From the NCBI GenBank assembly GCA_011799875.1, contig CM022298.1, forward strand, positions 51,776,434-51,840,433: DNA of 64,000 nt. Reading direction: 5' to 3'. Under the pieces are notes generated by a model, which saw only the letters and a list, made by a program, of their open reading frames with translations, was not told where the DNA came from and made no database searches. This document shows positions 45,976 to 57,047 of the stretch, piece after piece. The stretch comes from Thinopyrum elongatum (taxonomy: Eukaryota; Streptophyta; Magnoliopsida; Poales; Poaceae). Numbering within the stretch: position 1 is the stretch's first letter; every line of letters begins with the position of its first letter. The position numbers and the translations under genes were made by a program.

Positions 45976-46821
45976 TCACATAAAAGATAAGAATTGAAAC
46001 ACAAAGAGAGCATCATGAAGCATATGACTAACACATTTAAGTCTAACCCTCTTCCTATGCATAGGGATTTTGTGAGCAAAAAATTTATGGGAACAAGAAT
46101 CACCTTGCATAGGAAGGCAAAATAAGTGCAACTTCAAAAATTTCAACACATAGAGAGGAAACTTGATATTATTGCAATATGTAAAAGCACATGTTCCTCT
46201 CTCATAATAATTTTCAGTAGAATCATGAATTAATTCAACAATATAACCATCACATAAAGCATTCTTTTCATGATTCGTAAGCATAGAAATTTTATTACTC
46301 TCCACATAAGCAAATTTATTCTCATGAATAGTAGTGGGAGCAAACTCAACAAAATAACTATCATATGAGGCATAATCCAATTGAAAATTAAAATCATGAT
46401 GACAAGTTTCATGGTTATCAGTATTCTTTATAGCATACAATTCATCACAATAATCGTCATAGATAGCAACTTTGTTCTCATAATCAATTGGAACCTCTTC
46501 CGAAATAGTGGATTCATCACTAAATAAAGTCATGACCTCTCCAAATCCACTTTTATCAATATTGTGAAAAGATTCAACACCCTCCAAAATAGTGGGATCA
46601 ATACTTCCTAGAGTTGACACTCTTCCAAACCCACTTTCATCAATATAATCATCATAAATAGGAGGCATGCTATCATTATAATAAATTTGCTCATCAAAAC
46701 TTGGGGGACAAAATATATCATCTTCATCAAACATAGCATCCCCAAGGTTATGGCTTTGCATATCATTAGCATCATGGATATTCAAAAATTCATATAACAA
46801 CATTGCAATCATGCTCATCAT
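45976..46821 (-). CDS. ORF of the non-autonomous Athila-like element, unknown function
   Basis: A 281-residue frame rich in Asp, Glu, Tyr, His and Phe. The N-terminal two thirds is acidic with loosely repeated ESGFGRVSTL / KSGFGEVMTL and DDY phrases (about residues 62-116). The last third is basic and hydrophobic (PLYVLKFLKLHLFCLP, then HRKRVRLKCVSHMLHDALFVFQF). I know this wording from other non-autonomous wheat gypsy elements, where no function has been assigned; it resembles no gag or pol domain. It is the only long frame between the LTRs and is open, though the start Met is uncertain. Confidence 0.6.
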   Translation of the reverse strand: MMSMIAMLLYEFLNIHDANDMQSHNLGDAMFDEDDIFCPPSFDEQIYYNDSMPPIYDDYIDESGFGRVSTLGSIDPTILEGVESFHNIDKSGFGEVMTLFSDESTISEEVPIDYENKVAIYDDYCDELYAIKNTDNHETCHHDFNFQLDYASYDSYFVEFAPTTIHENKFAYVESNKISMLTNHEKNALCDGYIVELIHDSTENYYERGTCAFTYCNNIKFPLYVLKFLKLHLFCLPMQGDSCSHKFFAHKIPMHRKRVRLKCVSHMLHDALFVFQFLSFM

Positions 46822-47039
46822 TCAAAAATTTAGTGCCAAAAATTTTATAGACTTCTTCTTCTAACACTTGAGCACAATTTTCCTTTCCATCATTTTCACG
46901 GAAGACATTAAAAAGATGAAGCATATGAGGCAACCTCAATTCCATTTTTTTGTAGTTTTCTTTTATAAACTAAACTAGTGATAAAACAAGAAACTAAGAT
47001 TCGATTGCAAGATCTAAAGATATACCTTCAAGCACTCAC

Positions 47040-47120
47040 CTCCCTGGCAACGGCGCCAAAAAAGAGCTTCGTTGACGGGATGTGAGTGCCGCTTACCTAG
47101 CCTCCCCGGCAACGGTGCCA
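47040..47120 (-). promoter_or_regulatory. Duplicated tRNA-Asp-type primer-binding site
   Basis: Two copies of the site lie 62 bases apart: TGGCGCCGTTGCCAGGGAGG (minus strand, about 47039-47058) and TGGCACCGTTGCCGGGGAGG (about 47101-47120). Both are followed by a GCTCTTTT-type string on the LTR side. Only the second sits next to the LTR. The copy further inside keeps the GCGCC expected for tRNA-Asp; the LTR-side one has GCACC. Confidence 0.75.
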
Positions 47121-47130
47121 GAAAAGAGCT

Positions 47131-48792
47131 TGATTTCTACTACGCAACCTTCTTGTAGACTCGTGTTGGGCCTCCAAGCGCAGAGTTTTGTAGGACAGTT
47201 GCAAATTTCCCTCAATTGGATGACCTAAGGTTTATCAATCCGTGGGAGGAGTAGGATAAAGATGGTCTCTCTCAAACAACCCTGCAACCAAATAACAAAG
47301 AGTCTCTTGTGTCCCCAACACACCCAATACAATGGTAAATTGTATAGGTGCACTAGTTCGGCGAAGAGATGGTGATACAAGCGTAATATGGATGGTAGAT
47401 ATAGGTTTTTGTAATCTGAAAATATAAAAACAGCAAGGTAACTAATGATAAGAGTGAGCGAAAACAGTATTGCAATGCTTGGAAACAAGGGCTAGGGTTC
47501 ATATTTTCACTAGTGCAAGTTCTCTCAACAATGATAACATAATAAGATCATATAACAATCCCTCAACGTGCAACAAAGAGTCACTCTAAAGTCACTAATA
47601 GCGGAGAACAAACTAAGAGATTATTGTAGGGTACGAAACCACCTCAAAGTTATTCTTTCTGATCGATCTATTGGGCTACTCCTATAAGTGTCACAAACAG
47701 CCCTAGAGTTCATACTAAAATAACACCTTCAAACACACATCAACCAAAACCCTAATTTCACCTAGATACTCCAATGTCGCCACAAGTATCCACGGTTTTG
47801 ATTATACGATATGCATCACACAATCTCAGATTCATCTATTCAAACCAACACAAAGAACTTCAAAGAGTGCCCCAAAGTTTCTATCGGAGAGTCAAGACGA
47901 AAACGTGTGCCAACCCCTATGCATAAGTTTACAAGGTCGCAGAACCCGCAAGTTGATCACCAAAACATACATCAAGTGGATCAAGTGAATATCCCATTAT
48001 CACCGCAGATAAGCACATGCAAGACATACATCAAGTGTTCTCAAATCCTTAAAGACTCAATCCGATAAGATAACTTCAAAGGGAAAAATCAATCCAATAC
48101 AAGAAGGTAGAGGGGGATAAACATCATAAGATCCAACTATAATAGCAAAGCTCGCGGTACATCAATATTGTGCCAAATCAAGAACACGAGAGAGAGAGAT
48201 CAAACACATAGCTATTGGTACATACCCTCAGCCCCGAGGGTGAACTACTCCATCCTCGTCATGGAGACCGCCGGGATGTTGAAGATGGCCACCGGCGATG
48301 GTTTCCCCCTCCGGCAGGGTGCCAGAACGGGCTCCCGATTGGTTTTTCGTGGCTACAGAGGCTTGCGGCTGTGGAACTCCTGATCTGGGTTCTGTTTTGG
48401 AGGTTTTGGGATTCATAGGAAGTGTTGGCGTCGGGGACAAGTCAAGGGGGCCCACGAGGCGACGACAAGGACGGGGGGCGCGCCCTAGGGGGGCGCCCTC
48501 CACCCTTGTGGTGGCCTCGGGACTCTTCTCTGAAATCTTTTTGTTCCGGTATTTTTTATATTTTCCAAAAATATTTTCCGTGGATTTTCAGGTCAATTGG
48601 ACTCCGTTTGATATTCCTTTTCTGCCAAACTGAAAAACAAGGAAAAAAACATAAACTGGCACTGGGCTCTAGGTTAATAGGTTAGTCCCAAAAATCATAT
48701 AAAATAGCATATAAATGCATATAAAACATCCAAGATAGATAATATAATAGCATGGAACAATCAAAAATTATAGATACGTTGGAGACGTATCA
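47131..48792 (-). repeat. 5' LTR of the Athila-like element (1662 bp)
   Basis: Intact LTR. Its inner end on the plus strand reads TGATTTCTACTACGC where the partner has TGATGTCTACTACGC. Confidence 0.9.
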
Positions 48793-50058
48793 CGGCCCTA
48801 GGGCTCCTGCCCTCCCGCGCCCCCCCTTTCCTTGTATGAAGATGGGGGATGGAAAGAGGGGGGGAGAGGGAAGGAAGGGGGAGTCCTACTCCACACTTTC
48901 CTTGCCCTCCCCTCTTTCCTTCTCCTTCTCATAGGCCGGCCTGCTACGGGGGCGCACGAGCCCCTTGTGGGCTGGTGTGTTCCCTCTCTTGGCCCATAAG
49001 GCCCATAACTTTGATGGGGGGTGCCCGAAACTCCTTTCCGGTGGCCCGATACCCCCCGAAACACTTCTGGTGTCCGAATATTATCGTCCTATATATCAAT
49101 ATTTACCTCTCAACTATTTTGAGACTCCTCGTCATGTCCGTGATCTCATCCAGGACTCCGAACAACATTCGGTCACCAAATCACATAACTCATATAATAC
49201 TATATCGTCATCGAACGTTAAGCGTGCGGACCCTACGGGTTCGAGAACTATGTAGACATGACCGAGACACCTCTCCAGTCAATAACCAATAGCAGAACCT
49301 GGATGCCCATATTGGCTCCTACATATTCTGTGAAGATCTTTATCGGTCGAACCGTTATGACAACATACGTAATTCCCTTTGTCCATCGGTATGTTACTTG
49401 CCCGAGATTCGATCGTCGGTATCTCTATACCTAGTTCAATCTTGTTACCGGCAAGTCCCTTTACTCCTTCCGTAATACATCACCTCGTGCCTAATTCCTT
49501 AGTCATTTGCTTGCAAGCTTATGATATGTATTACCGAGAGGGCCCAGAGATACCTCTCCATTACTCGGAGTGACAAATCCTAGTCTCGATCTATGCCAAC
49601 TCAACAAACACCTTCGGAGATACCTGTAGAGCATCTTTATGATCACCCAGTTATGTTGTGATGTTTGATAGCACACAGGGTATTCCTCTGGTATCCGGGA
49701 GTTGCATAATCTCATAGTTGAAGGAATATGTATTTTACATCAAGAAAGCAAGAGCAATAAAACTTGAACGATCATTATGCTAAGCTAACGGATGGGTCTT
49801 GTCCATCACAACATTCTCCTAATGATGTGATCCCGTTATCAAATGACAACACAAGTCTATGGTTAGGAAATCTTAACCATCTTTGATCAACGAGCTAGTC
49901 TAGTAGAGGCATACTAGGGACACGGTATTCATTTATGTATTCACACATGTATTTAGGTTTCTGATCAATACAATTCTAGCATGAATAATAAACCTTTATC
50001 ATGAATAAGGAAATATAAAACAACAACTTTATTATTGACATAGGGCATATTTCCTTCA
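48793..50058 (-). repeat. 3' LTR of the Copia element, first part
   Basis: Matches the 5' LTR from 57047 downwards. It is cut at 48793 by the Athila-like element and continues at 38956. Confidence 0.92.
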
Positions 50059-50075
50059 GTCTCCCACTTGCACTA
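50059..50075 (-). promoter_or_regulatory. Copia polypurine tract
   Basis: On the minus strand TAGTGCAAGTGGGAGAC lies directly before the 3' LTR, the position and wording typical of Angela/BARE elements. Confidence 0.8.
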
Positions 50076-50420
50076 GAGTCAATAATCTAGATTACATTGT
50101 AATGAATCTAACCCCCATGGAGTCATGGTGCTGATCATGTTTTGCTCGAGGAAGAGGCTTAGTCAACGGGTCTGCCACATTCAGATCCGTATGTACTTTG
50201 CAAATTTCTATGTCTCCATCCTTGACCTTTTCACGAATGGAGTTGAAGCGTCTCTTGATGTGTTTGGATTCTTGTGAAACCTGGATTCCTTCGCCAAGGC
50301 TATTGCTCCAGTGTTGTCACAAAAAAATGTCATTGGACCCGATGCACTAGGTATTACACCCAAATCGGATATGAACTCCTTCATCCAGACTCCTTTTTGT
50401 GCTGCCTCTGACGCAGCTAT
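50076..50420 (-). other. Copia RNase H end and 3' untranslated stretch
   Basis: The last part of the RNase H domain continues here in a frame without its own ATG (for example an ESNSLGEGIQ-like region near 50290) down to the polypurine tract. Confidence 0.5.
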
Positions 50421-53074
50421 CTACTCCACTTCACATGTAGATCCCGCCACGACACTCTGCTTGGAACTGCACCAACTGACAGCTCCACCAGTCAATATAA
50501 ATACGTATTCGGTTTGTGACTTAGAGTCATCCGGATCAGTGTCGAAGCTAGCATCGACGTAACCCTTTACGACGAGCTCTTCGTCACCTCCATAAATGAG
50601 AAACATATCCTTGGTCTTTTTCAGGTACTTCAGGATGTTCCTGACCGCTGTCAGTGATCCACTCCTGGATTACTTTGGTACCTCCCTGCCAAACTTATGG
50701 CAAGGCACACATCAGGTCTGGTACACAGCATAGCATACATGATAGAACCTATGGCTGAGGCATAGGGAATGACTTTCATTTTCTCTCTATCTTCTGCAGT
50801 GGTCGGGCTTTGAGTCTGACTCAATTTCACACCTTGTAACATAGGCAAGAACCCTTTCTTCGACTGATCCATTTTGAACTTCTTCAAAACTTTATCAAGG
50901 TATGTGCTTTGTGAAAGTCCTATTAAGCGTCTTGATCTATCCCTACAGATCTTGATGCCCAATATATAAGCAGCTTCACCGAGGTCTTTCATTGAAAAAT
51001 TCTTATTGAAGTATCCTTTTATGCTATCCAGAAATTCTATATCATTTCCAATCAACAATATGTCATCCACATATAATATCAGAAATGCTACAGAGCTCCC
51101 ACTCACTTTCTTGTAAATACAGGCTTCACCGTAAGTCTGTATAAAACCATATGCTTTGATCACCTCATCAAAGCGTATATTCCAACTCCGAGATGCACAC
51201 TTTGTCAGCACCTTTAGGATCGATAAAACCTTATGGTTGCATCATATACAACTCTTCTTTAAGATATCCATTAAGGAATGCAGTTTTGACGTCCATTTGC
51301 CAGATTTCATAATCATAAAATGCGGCAATTGCTAACATGATTAGGACGGACTCAAGCATCGCTACGGTTGAGAAAGTCTCATCGTAGTCAACCCCTTGAA
51401 CTTGTCGAAAACCTTTTGCGACAAGTCGAGCTTTGTAGATAGTAACATCACCATCAGCGCCAGTCTTCTTCTTGAAGATCCATTTATTCTCTATGGCTTG
51501 CCGATCATCGGGCAAGTCCACCAAAGTCCACACTTTGTTTTCATACATGGATCCTATCTCAGATTTCATGGCCTAAAGCTATCTGTCGGAATCTGGGCTC
51601 ATCATAGCTTCTTCATAGTTCATAGGTTCGCCTTGGTCTAATAACATGACTTCCAGGATAGGATTACCGTACCACTCTGGTGCGGATCGTGTTCTGGTTG
51701 ACCTACAAGGTTCTATAGCAACTTGATCCGAAGTTTCATGATCATCATCATTAGCTTCCTCTCTAGTTGGTGTAGGCATCACGGGAATGGTTTTCTCTAA
51801 TGTGCTACTTTCCAATTCGAGAGAAGGTACAATTACCTCATCAAGTTCTAGTTTCCTCCCACTCACTTCTTTCGAGAGAAACTCCATCTCTAGAAAGGAC
51901 CCATTCTTAGCAACAAAGATCTTGCCTTCGAATCTGTGGTAGAAGGTGTACCCAATAGTTTCCTTTGGGTATCCTATGAAGACGCACCTCTCCGATTTAG
52001 GTTCGAGCTTATCAGGCTGAAGCCTTTTGACATAAGCGTCGCATCCCCAAACTTTAAGAAACGATAGCTTAGGTTTCTTGCCAAACCACAGTTCATACGG
52101 TGTCGTCTCAACGGATTTAGATGGTGCCCTATTTAGTGTGAATGCAGCTGTCTCTAATGCATAACCCCAAAACGATAGTGGTAAATCGGTAAGAGACATC
52201 ATAGAACGCACCATATCCAATAAAGTACGGTTACGATGTTCGGACACACCATTACGCGGTGGTGTTCCAGGTGGCGTGAGTTGTGAAACTATTCCACATT
52301 TTTTAAATGAAGGCTAAACTCATAACTCAAATATTTGCCTTCGTGATCAGATTGTAGAAACTTTATTTTCTTGTTACGAAGATTCTCCACTTCACTCTGA
52401 AATTCTTTGAACTTTTCAAATGTTTCAGACATGTGTTTCATTAAGTAGATATAGCCATATCTACTCAAATTATCTGTGAAGGTTAGAAAATAACGATACC
52501 CGCCGCGTGCTTCAACACTCATCGGACCGCATACATCGGTATGTATTATTTCCAATAAGTCATTTGCTCGCTCCATTGTTCCGGAGAATGGAGTTTTAGT
52601 CATCTTGCCCGTGAGGCATGGTTCGCAAGTATCAAATGATTCATAATCAAGTGATTCCAAAAGTCTATCTGCATGGAGTTTCTTCATGCGTTTTACACCA
52701 ATATGACCTAAACGGCAGGGCCACAAATATGTTGCACTATCATTATCAACTTTGCATCTTTTGTCGTCAATATTATGAATATGTGTATCACTACAATTGA
52801 GATTCAGCAAGAATAGACCACTCCTCAGGGGTGCATGACCATAAAATATATTATTCATATAAATAGAACAACCATTATTCTCCGACTTAGATGAATAACC
52901 ATCTCGCAATAAACAAGATCCAGATATAATATTCATGCTCAATGCGGGCACCAAATAGCAATTTTTGAGGTCTAAAACTAATCCCGAAGGTAGATGTAGA
53001 GGTAGCGTGCCGACGGTGATCACATCGACCTTGGAACCATTTCCAATGCGCATCGTCACCTCGTCCTTAGCCAA
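50421..53074 (-). pseudogene. Copia pol (integrase, reverse transcriptase, RNase H), several lesions
   Basis: The segments are in order: GAG-pre-integrase with RLGHIGVKRMKKLH and CEPC (about 52680), and the integrase core with TDVCGP and QSDHEGKY (about 52530 and 52350). A one-base loss in an A-run near 52300 shifts the frame. The integrase end and linker continue to 51579, where two TAG codons close together break the frame. Reverse transcriptase follows with KARLVAKGFRQ, VDYDETF and QMDVKTAFLNG (51569-51231), then a stop and a loss of about ten codons near 51212. The second RT part has an intact FLILYVDDIL (about 51055), and the RNase H remnant (50606-50421) has GYVDASFDTDPDD. The copy cannot make a working polyprotein. 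Confidence 0.9.
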
Positions 53075-53095
53075 TCTTCGTTTATTTCGCAGCTC

Positions 53096-54034
53096 CTATT
53101 TCGAGTTAAAAATATGAGCAACCGAACGAGTATCAAGTACCCTGGCACTGCTAAGAGCATTAGTAAGGAACACATCAATAACATGTATATCAAATATACC
53201 TTTCTTCACTTTGCCATCCTTCTTATCCACCAAATACTTGGGGCAGTTCCGCTTCCAGTGACCAGTCCCTTTGCAGTAGAAGCACTCAGTTTCAGGCTTA
53301 GGTCCAGCTTTGGGTTTCTTCGCGGGAGTGACAACTTGCTTGCCATTCTTCTTGAAGTTCCCTTTCTTTCCTTTGCCCTTTTTCTTGAAACTAGTGGTCT
53401 TGTTAACCATCAACACTTGATGCTCCTTCTTGATTTCTACCTCCGCTGCCTTAAGCATTGGGAAGAGCGCGGGAATTGTCTTGTTCATCCCTTGCATATT
53501 ATAGTTTATCATGAAGCCTTTGTAGCTTGGTGGCGGTGACTGAAGAACTCTGTCAATAACACAATCAACTGGAAGATCAACTCCCAGCTGAGTCAAGTGG
53601 TTATGATACCCAGACATTTTGAGTATGTGTTCACTGACATAACTGTTCTCCTCCATCTTGTAGCTATAGAACTTGTTGGAGACTTCATATCTCTCAACCC
53701 GGGCATTTGCTTGAAATATTAACTTCAACTCTTGGAACATCTCATATGCTCCATGACGTTCAAAACGTCTTTGAAGTCTCGATTCTAAGCCGCAAAGCAT
53801 GGCACACTGAACTATAGAGTAGTCATCAGACCGCGTTTGCCAGGCATTCACAACGTCTAGGTTAGCGGGAGCAGGCTTGTCACCTAGCAGTGCATCAAGG
53901 ACATAATTCTTCTGTGTAGCAATGAGGATAATCCTCAAGTTACGGACCCAGTCTGTGTACGTGCTACCATCATCTTTCAACTTAGCTTTCTCTAGGAACG
54001 CATTAAAATTCAGGGGAACAGTAGCATGGGCCAT
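53096..54034 (-). pseudogene. Copia gag with zinc knuckle and protease start, ends in premature stop
   Basis: Start Met at 54034 (MAHATVPLNFNAF). The frame has the Copia gag core (YTDWVRNLRIIL, about residue 29; YNMQGMNKTIP, about 195) and a CCHC zinc knuckle CFYCKGTGHWKRNC (about residue 258). The protease begins SSARVLDTRSVAHIF, where the lineage has DTG; the Gly is replaced by Arg, which would destroy the active site. A TAG at 53096-53098 then interrupts the frame, which continues in phase as ELRNKRRLAKDEVTM. The protein packages the element RNA in virus-like particles. Confidence 0.88.
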
Positions 54035-55233
54035 TGGTCTACAACATAGATATGCAAATACTATCAGGACTAAGTTCATGATAAATTAAGTTCAATTAAT
54101 CAAATTACTAATGAACTCCCACTTAAATAAACATCCCTCTAGTTACCTAAGTGATACATGATCCAAATCAACTAACCCATGTCCGATCATCACGTGAGAT
54201 GGGATAGTCTTCAATGGTGAACATCTCTATATTGATCATATCTACTATATGACTCACGTTCGACCTTTCGGTCTCTAGTGTTCTGAGACCATGTCTGTAC
54301 ATTCTAGGCTCATCAAATTTAACCCAAGTATTCTGCATGTGCAAAAATGCGCGCACACCCGTTGTATGTGAACGTAGAGTCTATCACACCCAATCATCAC
54401 GAGGTGCTTCGAAACGACGAACTTTAGCAACGGTGCATACTCGGGGAGAACACTTTTACCTTGAAATTTAGTGAAGGGATCATCTTATAATGCTACCGTC
54501 GTTCTAAGCAAAATAAGATGCATAAAGGATAAACATCACATGCAATCAAAATATGTGACATGATATGGCCATCATCATCTCCAAAGCAACGTCATGATCT
54601 CCATCGTCACCGGGTCGACACCTTGATCTCCATCGTTGCGTCGTGGTCGTCTCGCCAACTATTGCTTCTACAACTTTGCTAACGCATAGCGATAAAGTAA
54701 AGCAATTACATGGCGTTTGCATTTCATAAAATAAAGAGACAATCATAAGGCTCCTGCCGGTTGCCGATAACTTACAAAACACGATCATCTCATACAACAA
54801 CGTATATCACATCATGTCTTGACCATATCACATCACAACATGCCCTGCAAAAACAAGTTAGATGTCCTCTACTTTGTTGTTGCAAATTTTACTTGGCTGC
54901 TACGGGCTTCTAGCAAGAACCGTTCTTACCTACGGCAAAAACCACAACGGTGATTTATCAAGTTTGCTGTTTTAACCTTCTTCAAGGACCGGCCGCAGTC
55001 AAATTCTATCCCACTAAAGTAGGAAAACCAGACACCGGCCAGCCACCTTTATGCAAAACTGGTTGCATGTCTATCGGTGGAACCGGTCTCATGTATATGG
55101 ACATGTAAGGTTGGTCCGGGCAGCTTCATCCCACAATACCGTCGAATCAAAATAAGACGTTGGTGGTAAGCAGTATGACTATCACCGCCCAAAACTCTTT
55201 GTGTTCTACTTGTGCATATCATCTACGCATAGA
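54035..55233 (-). other. Copia leader between primer site and gag
   Basis: About 1.2 kb of untranslated leader as in other Angela/BARE elements. No supported gene lies here. Confidence 0.6.
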
Positions 55234-55250
55234 CCTGGCTCATGATGCCA
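55234..55250 (-). promoter_or_regulatory. Copia primer-binding site
   Basis: On the minus strand TGGCATCATGAGCCAGG follows the LTR after one base. It is a diverged form of the initiator-Met tRNA site (TGGTATCAGAGC) usual in Copia elements. Confidence 0.75.
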
Positions 55251-55251
55251 C

Positions 55252-57047
55252 TGTTGGGAAACGTTGCATGGAAAACAAAAAAAATTCTACGCATACGCAA
55301 TGATCTATCCATGGAGATGCATAGCAACGAGGGGGGAGAGTATGTCTACGTACCCTCGTAGACCGTAAGCGGAAGCGTTTCACAACGCGGTTGATGTAGT
55401 CGAACTTTCTTCGTGCTCCAACCGATCTATTACCGAACGCACGGCACCTCCGCATTCTGCAGACGTTCAGCTCGGTGACGTCCTCGCCTTCTTGATCCAG
55501 CAAGACGGGCGAAGTAGTAGATGAGTTCCGGCAGCACGACGGTGTGGTGACGGTGATGGTGATGCGATCTCCGCAGGGCTTCGCCTAAGCACTACGAAAA
55601 TATGACAGAGGGAGTAAACTGTGGACGGGGGCACCGCACACGACTAAGACAATGTTGTGTCCTTGTGTGGCGCCCCTCCCCACATATATATATGTGGGAA
55701 GGGGGAGGAGGTAGCCTAGGGCAGGCAGGGCACGCCCCAAGGGGCTGGCTGCCGGCCTTGGGGCTCCTGCCCTCCTGCGCCCCACCCTTTCCTTCTATGA
55801 AGAAGGGGGAAGGAAAGACGGGGGGGGGGGGTGGGGGGGGGGAGAGGGAAGGAAGGTGGTGTCCTACTCCACACTTTCCTTGCCCTCCCCTCTTTCCTTC
55901 TCCTTCTCATAGGCCGGCCTGCTATGGGGGCGCACCAGCCCCTTGTGGGCTTGTGTGTTGCCTCTCTTGGCCTATAAGGCCCATAACTTTGCCGGGGGTG
56001 CCCGAAACTCCTTTCCGGTGACCCGATAAGTACCCTGTACCCCCCGAAAAACTTCCGGTGTCCGAATTCTATCGTTCTATATATCAATCTTTACCTCTCG
56101 ACCATTTCGAGACTCTTCATCATGTCCATGATCTCATCCGGGACTCCGAACAACATTCGGTCACCAAATCACATAACTCATATAATACTATATCGTAATC
56201 GAACGTTTAGCTTGCGGACCCTACGGGTTCGAGAACTATGTAGACATGACCGAGACACCTCTCCGGTCAATAACCAATAGCGGAACCTGGATGCCAATAT
56301 TGGCTCCTACATATTCTACGAAGATCTTTATCGGTCGAACCGTTATGACAATATATGTAATTCCCTTTGTCCATCGGTATGTTTCTAGCCCGAGATTCGA
56401 TCGTCGGTATCTCTATACCTAGTTCAATCTCGTTACCGGCAAGTCTCATTACTCGTTCTGTAATACATCACCTCGTGACTAACTCCTTAGTCTTTTGCTT
56501 GCAAGCTTAAGATGTGTATTACCGAGAGGGCCCAGAGATACCTCTCCATTACTCGGAGTGACAAATCCTAGTCTCGATCTATGCCAACTCAATAAACACC
56601 TTCGGAGATACCTGTAGAGCATCTTTATGATCACCCAGTTATGTTGTGACGTTTGATAGCACACAAGGTATTCCTCCGGTATCCGGGAGTTGCATAATCT
56701 CATAGCCGAAGGAATATGTATTTGACATGAAGAAAGCAATAGCAATAAAACTTGAACGGTCATTATGCTAAGCTAACGGATCGGTCTTGTCCTTCACCTC
56801 ATTCTCCTAATGATGTGATCCCGTTATCAAATGACAACACATGTCTATGGTTAGGAAACCTTAACCATCTTTGATCAACGAGCTAGTCTAGTAGAGGCAT
56901 ACTAGGGACACGGTATTCATTTATGTATTCACACATGTATTTAGGTTTCCGCTCAATACAATTCTTGCATGAATAATAAACCTTTATCATGAATAAGGAA
57001 ATATAAAATAATAACTTTATTATTGCCTCTAGGGCATATTTCCTTCA
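55252..57047 (-). repeat. 5' LTR of the Copia element (1796 bp)
   Basis: Uninterrupted LTR with TG...CA ends. It contains G- and C-runs near 55820-55850 and a TATATATATATGTGG string at 55683-55697 that may serve as TATA box on the minus strand. Confidence 0.93.

Larger units (their letters stand above)
38957..48792 (-). mobile_element. Non-autonomous Ty3/gypsy (Athila-like) element nested in the Copia 3' LTR
   Basis: On the minus strand it begins TGATACGTCTCCAACGTATC (48792) and ends GCGTAGTAGACATCA (38957). It is flanked by an exact duplication CGGCC (38952-38956 and 48793-48797). The LTRs are 47131-48792 and 38957-42688 (the latter split). The primer site TGGCACCGTTGCCGGGGAGG fits tRNA-Asp, as in Athila-type elements. 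The interior has one long frame and no recognisable gag, RT or integrase, so it depends on a partner for movement. LTRs of this wording are abundant in wheat (Fatima/Danae-like; the name is tentative). Confidence 0.92.
38450..57047 (-). mobile_element. Ty1/Copia retrotransposon, Angela/WIS/BARE type, with nested insertions
   Basis: On the minus strand the element begins TGAAGGAAATATGCCC (57047) and ends CGTTTCCCAACA (38450). It is flanked by an exact 5-bp duplication GTATT (38445-38449 and 57048-57052). The 5' LTR is whole; the 3' LTR is split by a gypsy-type element. Between them lie a primer site, gag, protease remnant, integrase, reverse transcriptase and RNase H in Copia order, all with lesions. 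The gag wording, the GGGCATATTTCC LTR end and the PPT identify the Angela/WIS/BARE lineage. Without nested insertions the element is about 8.8 kb, the usual size. Confidence 0.95.

Noticed and set aside
48849..49292. 147-codon plus-strand frame and its neighbours
   Set aside because: They lie in the Copia 3' LTR, antisense to the element, and the matching 5' LTR has similar chance frames.
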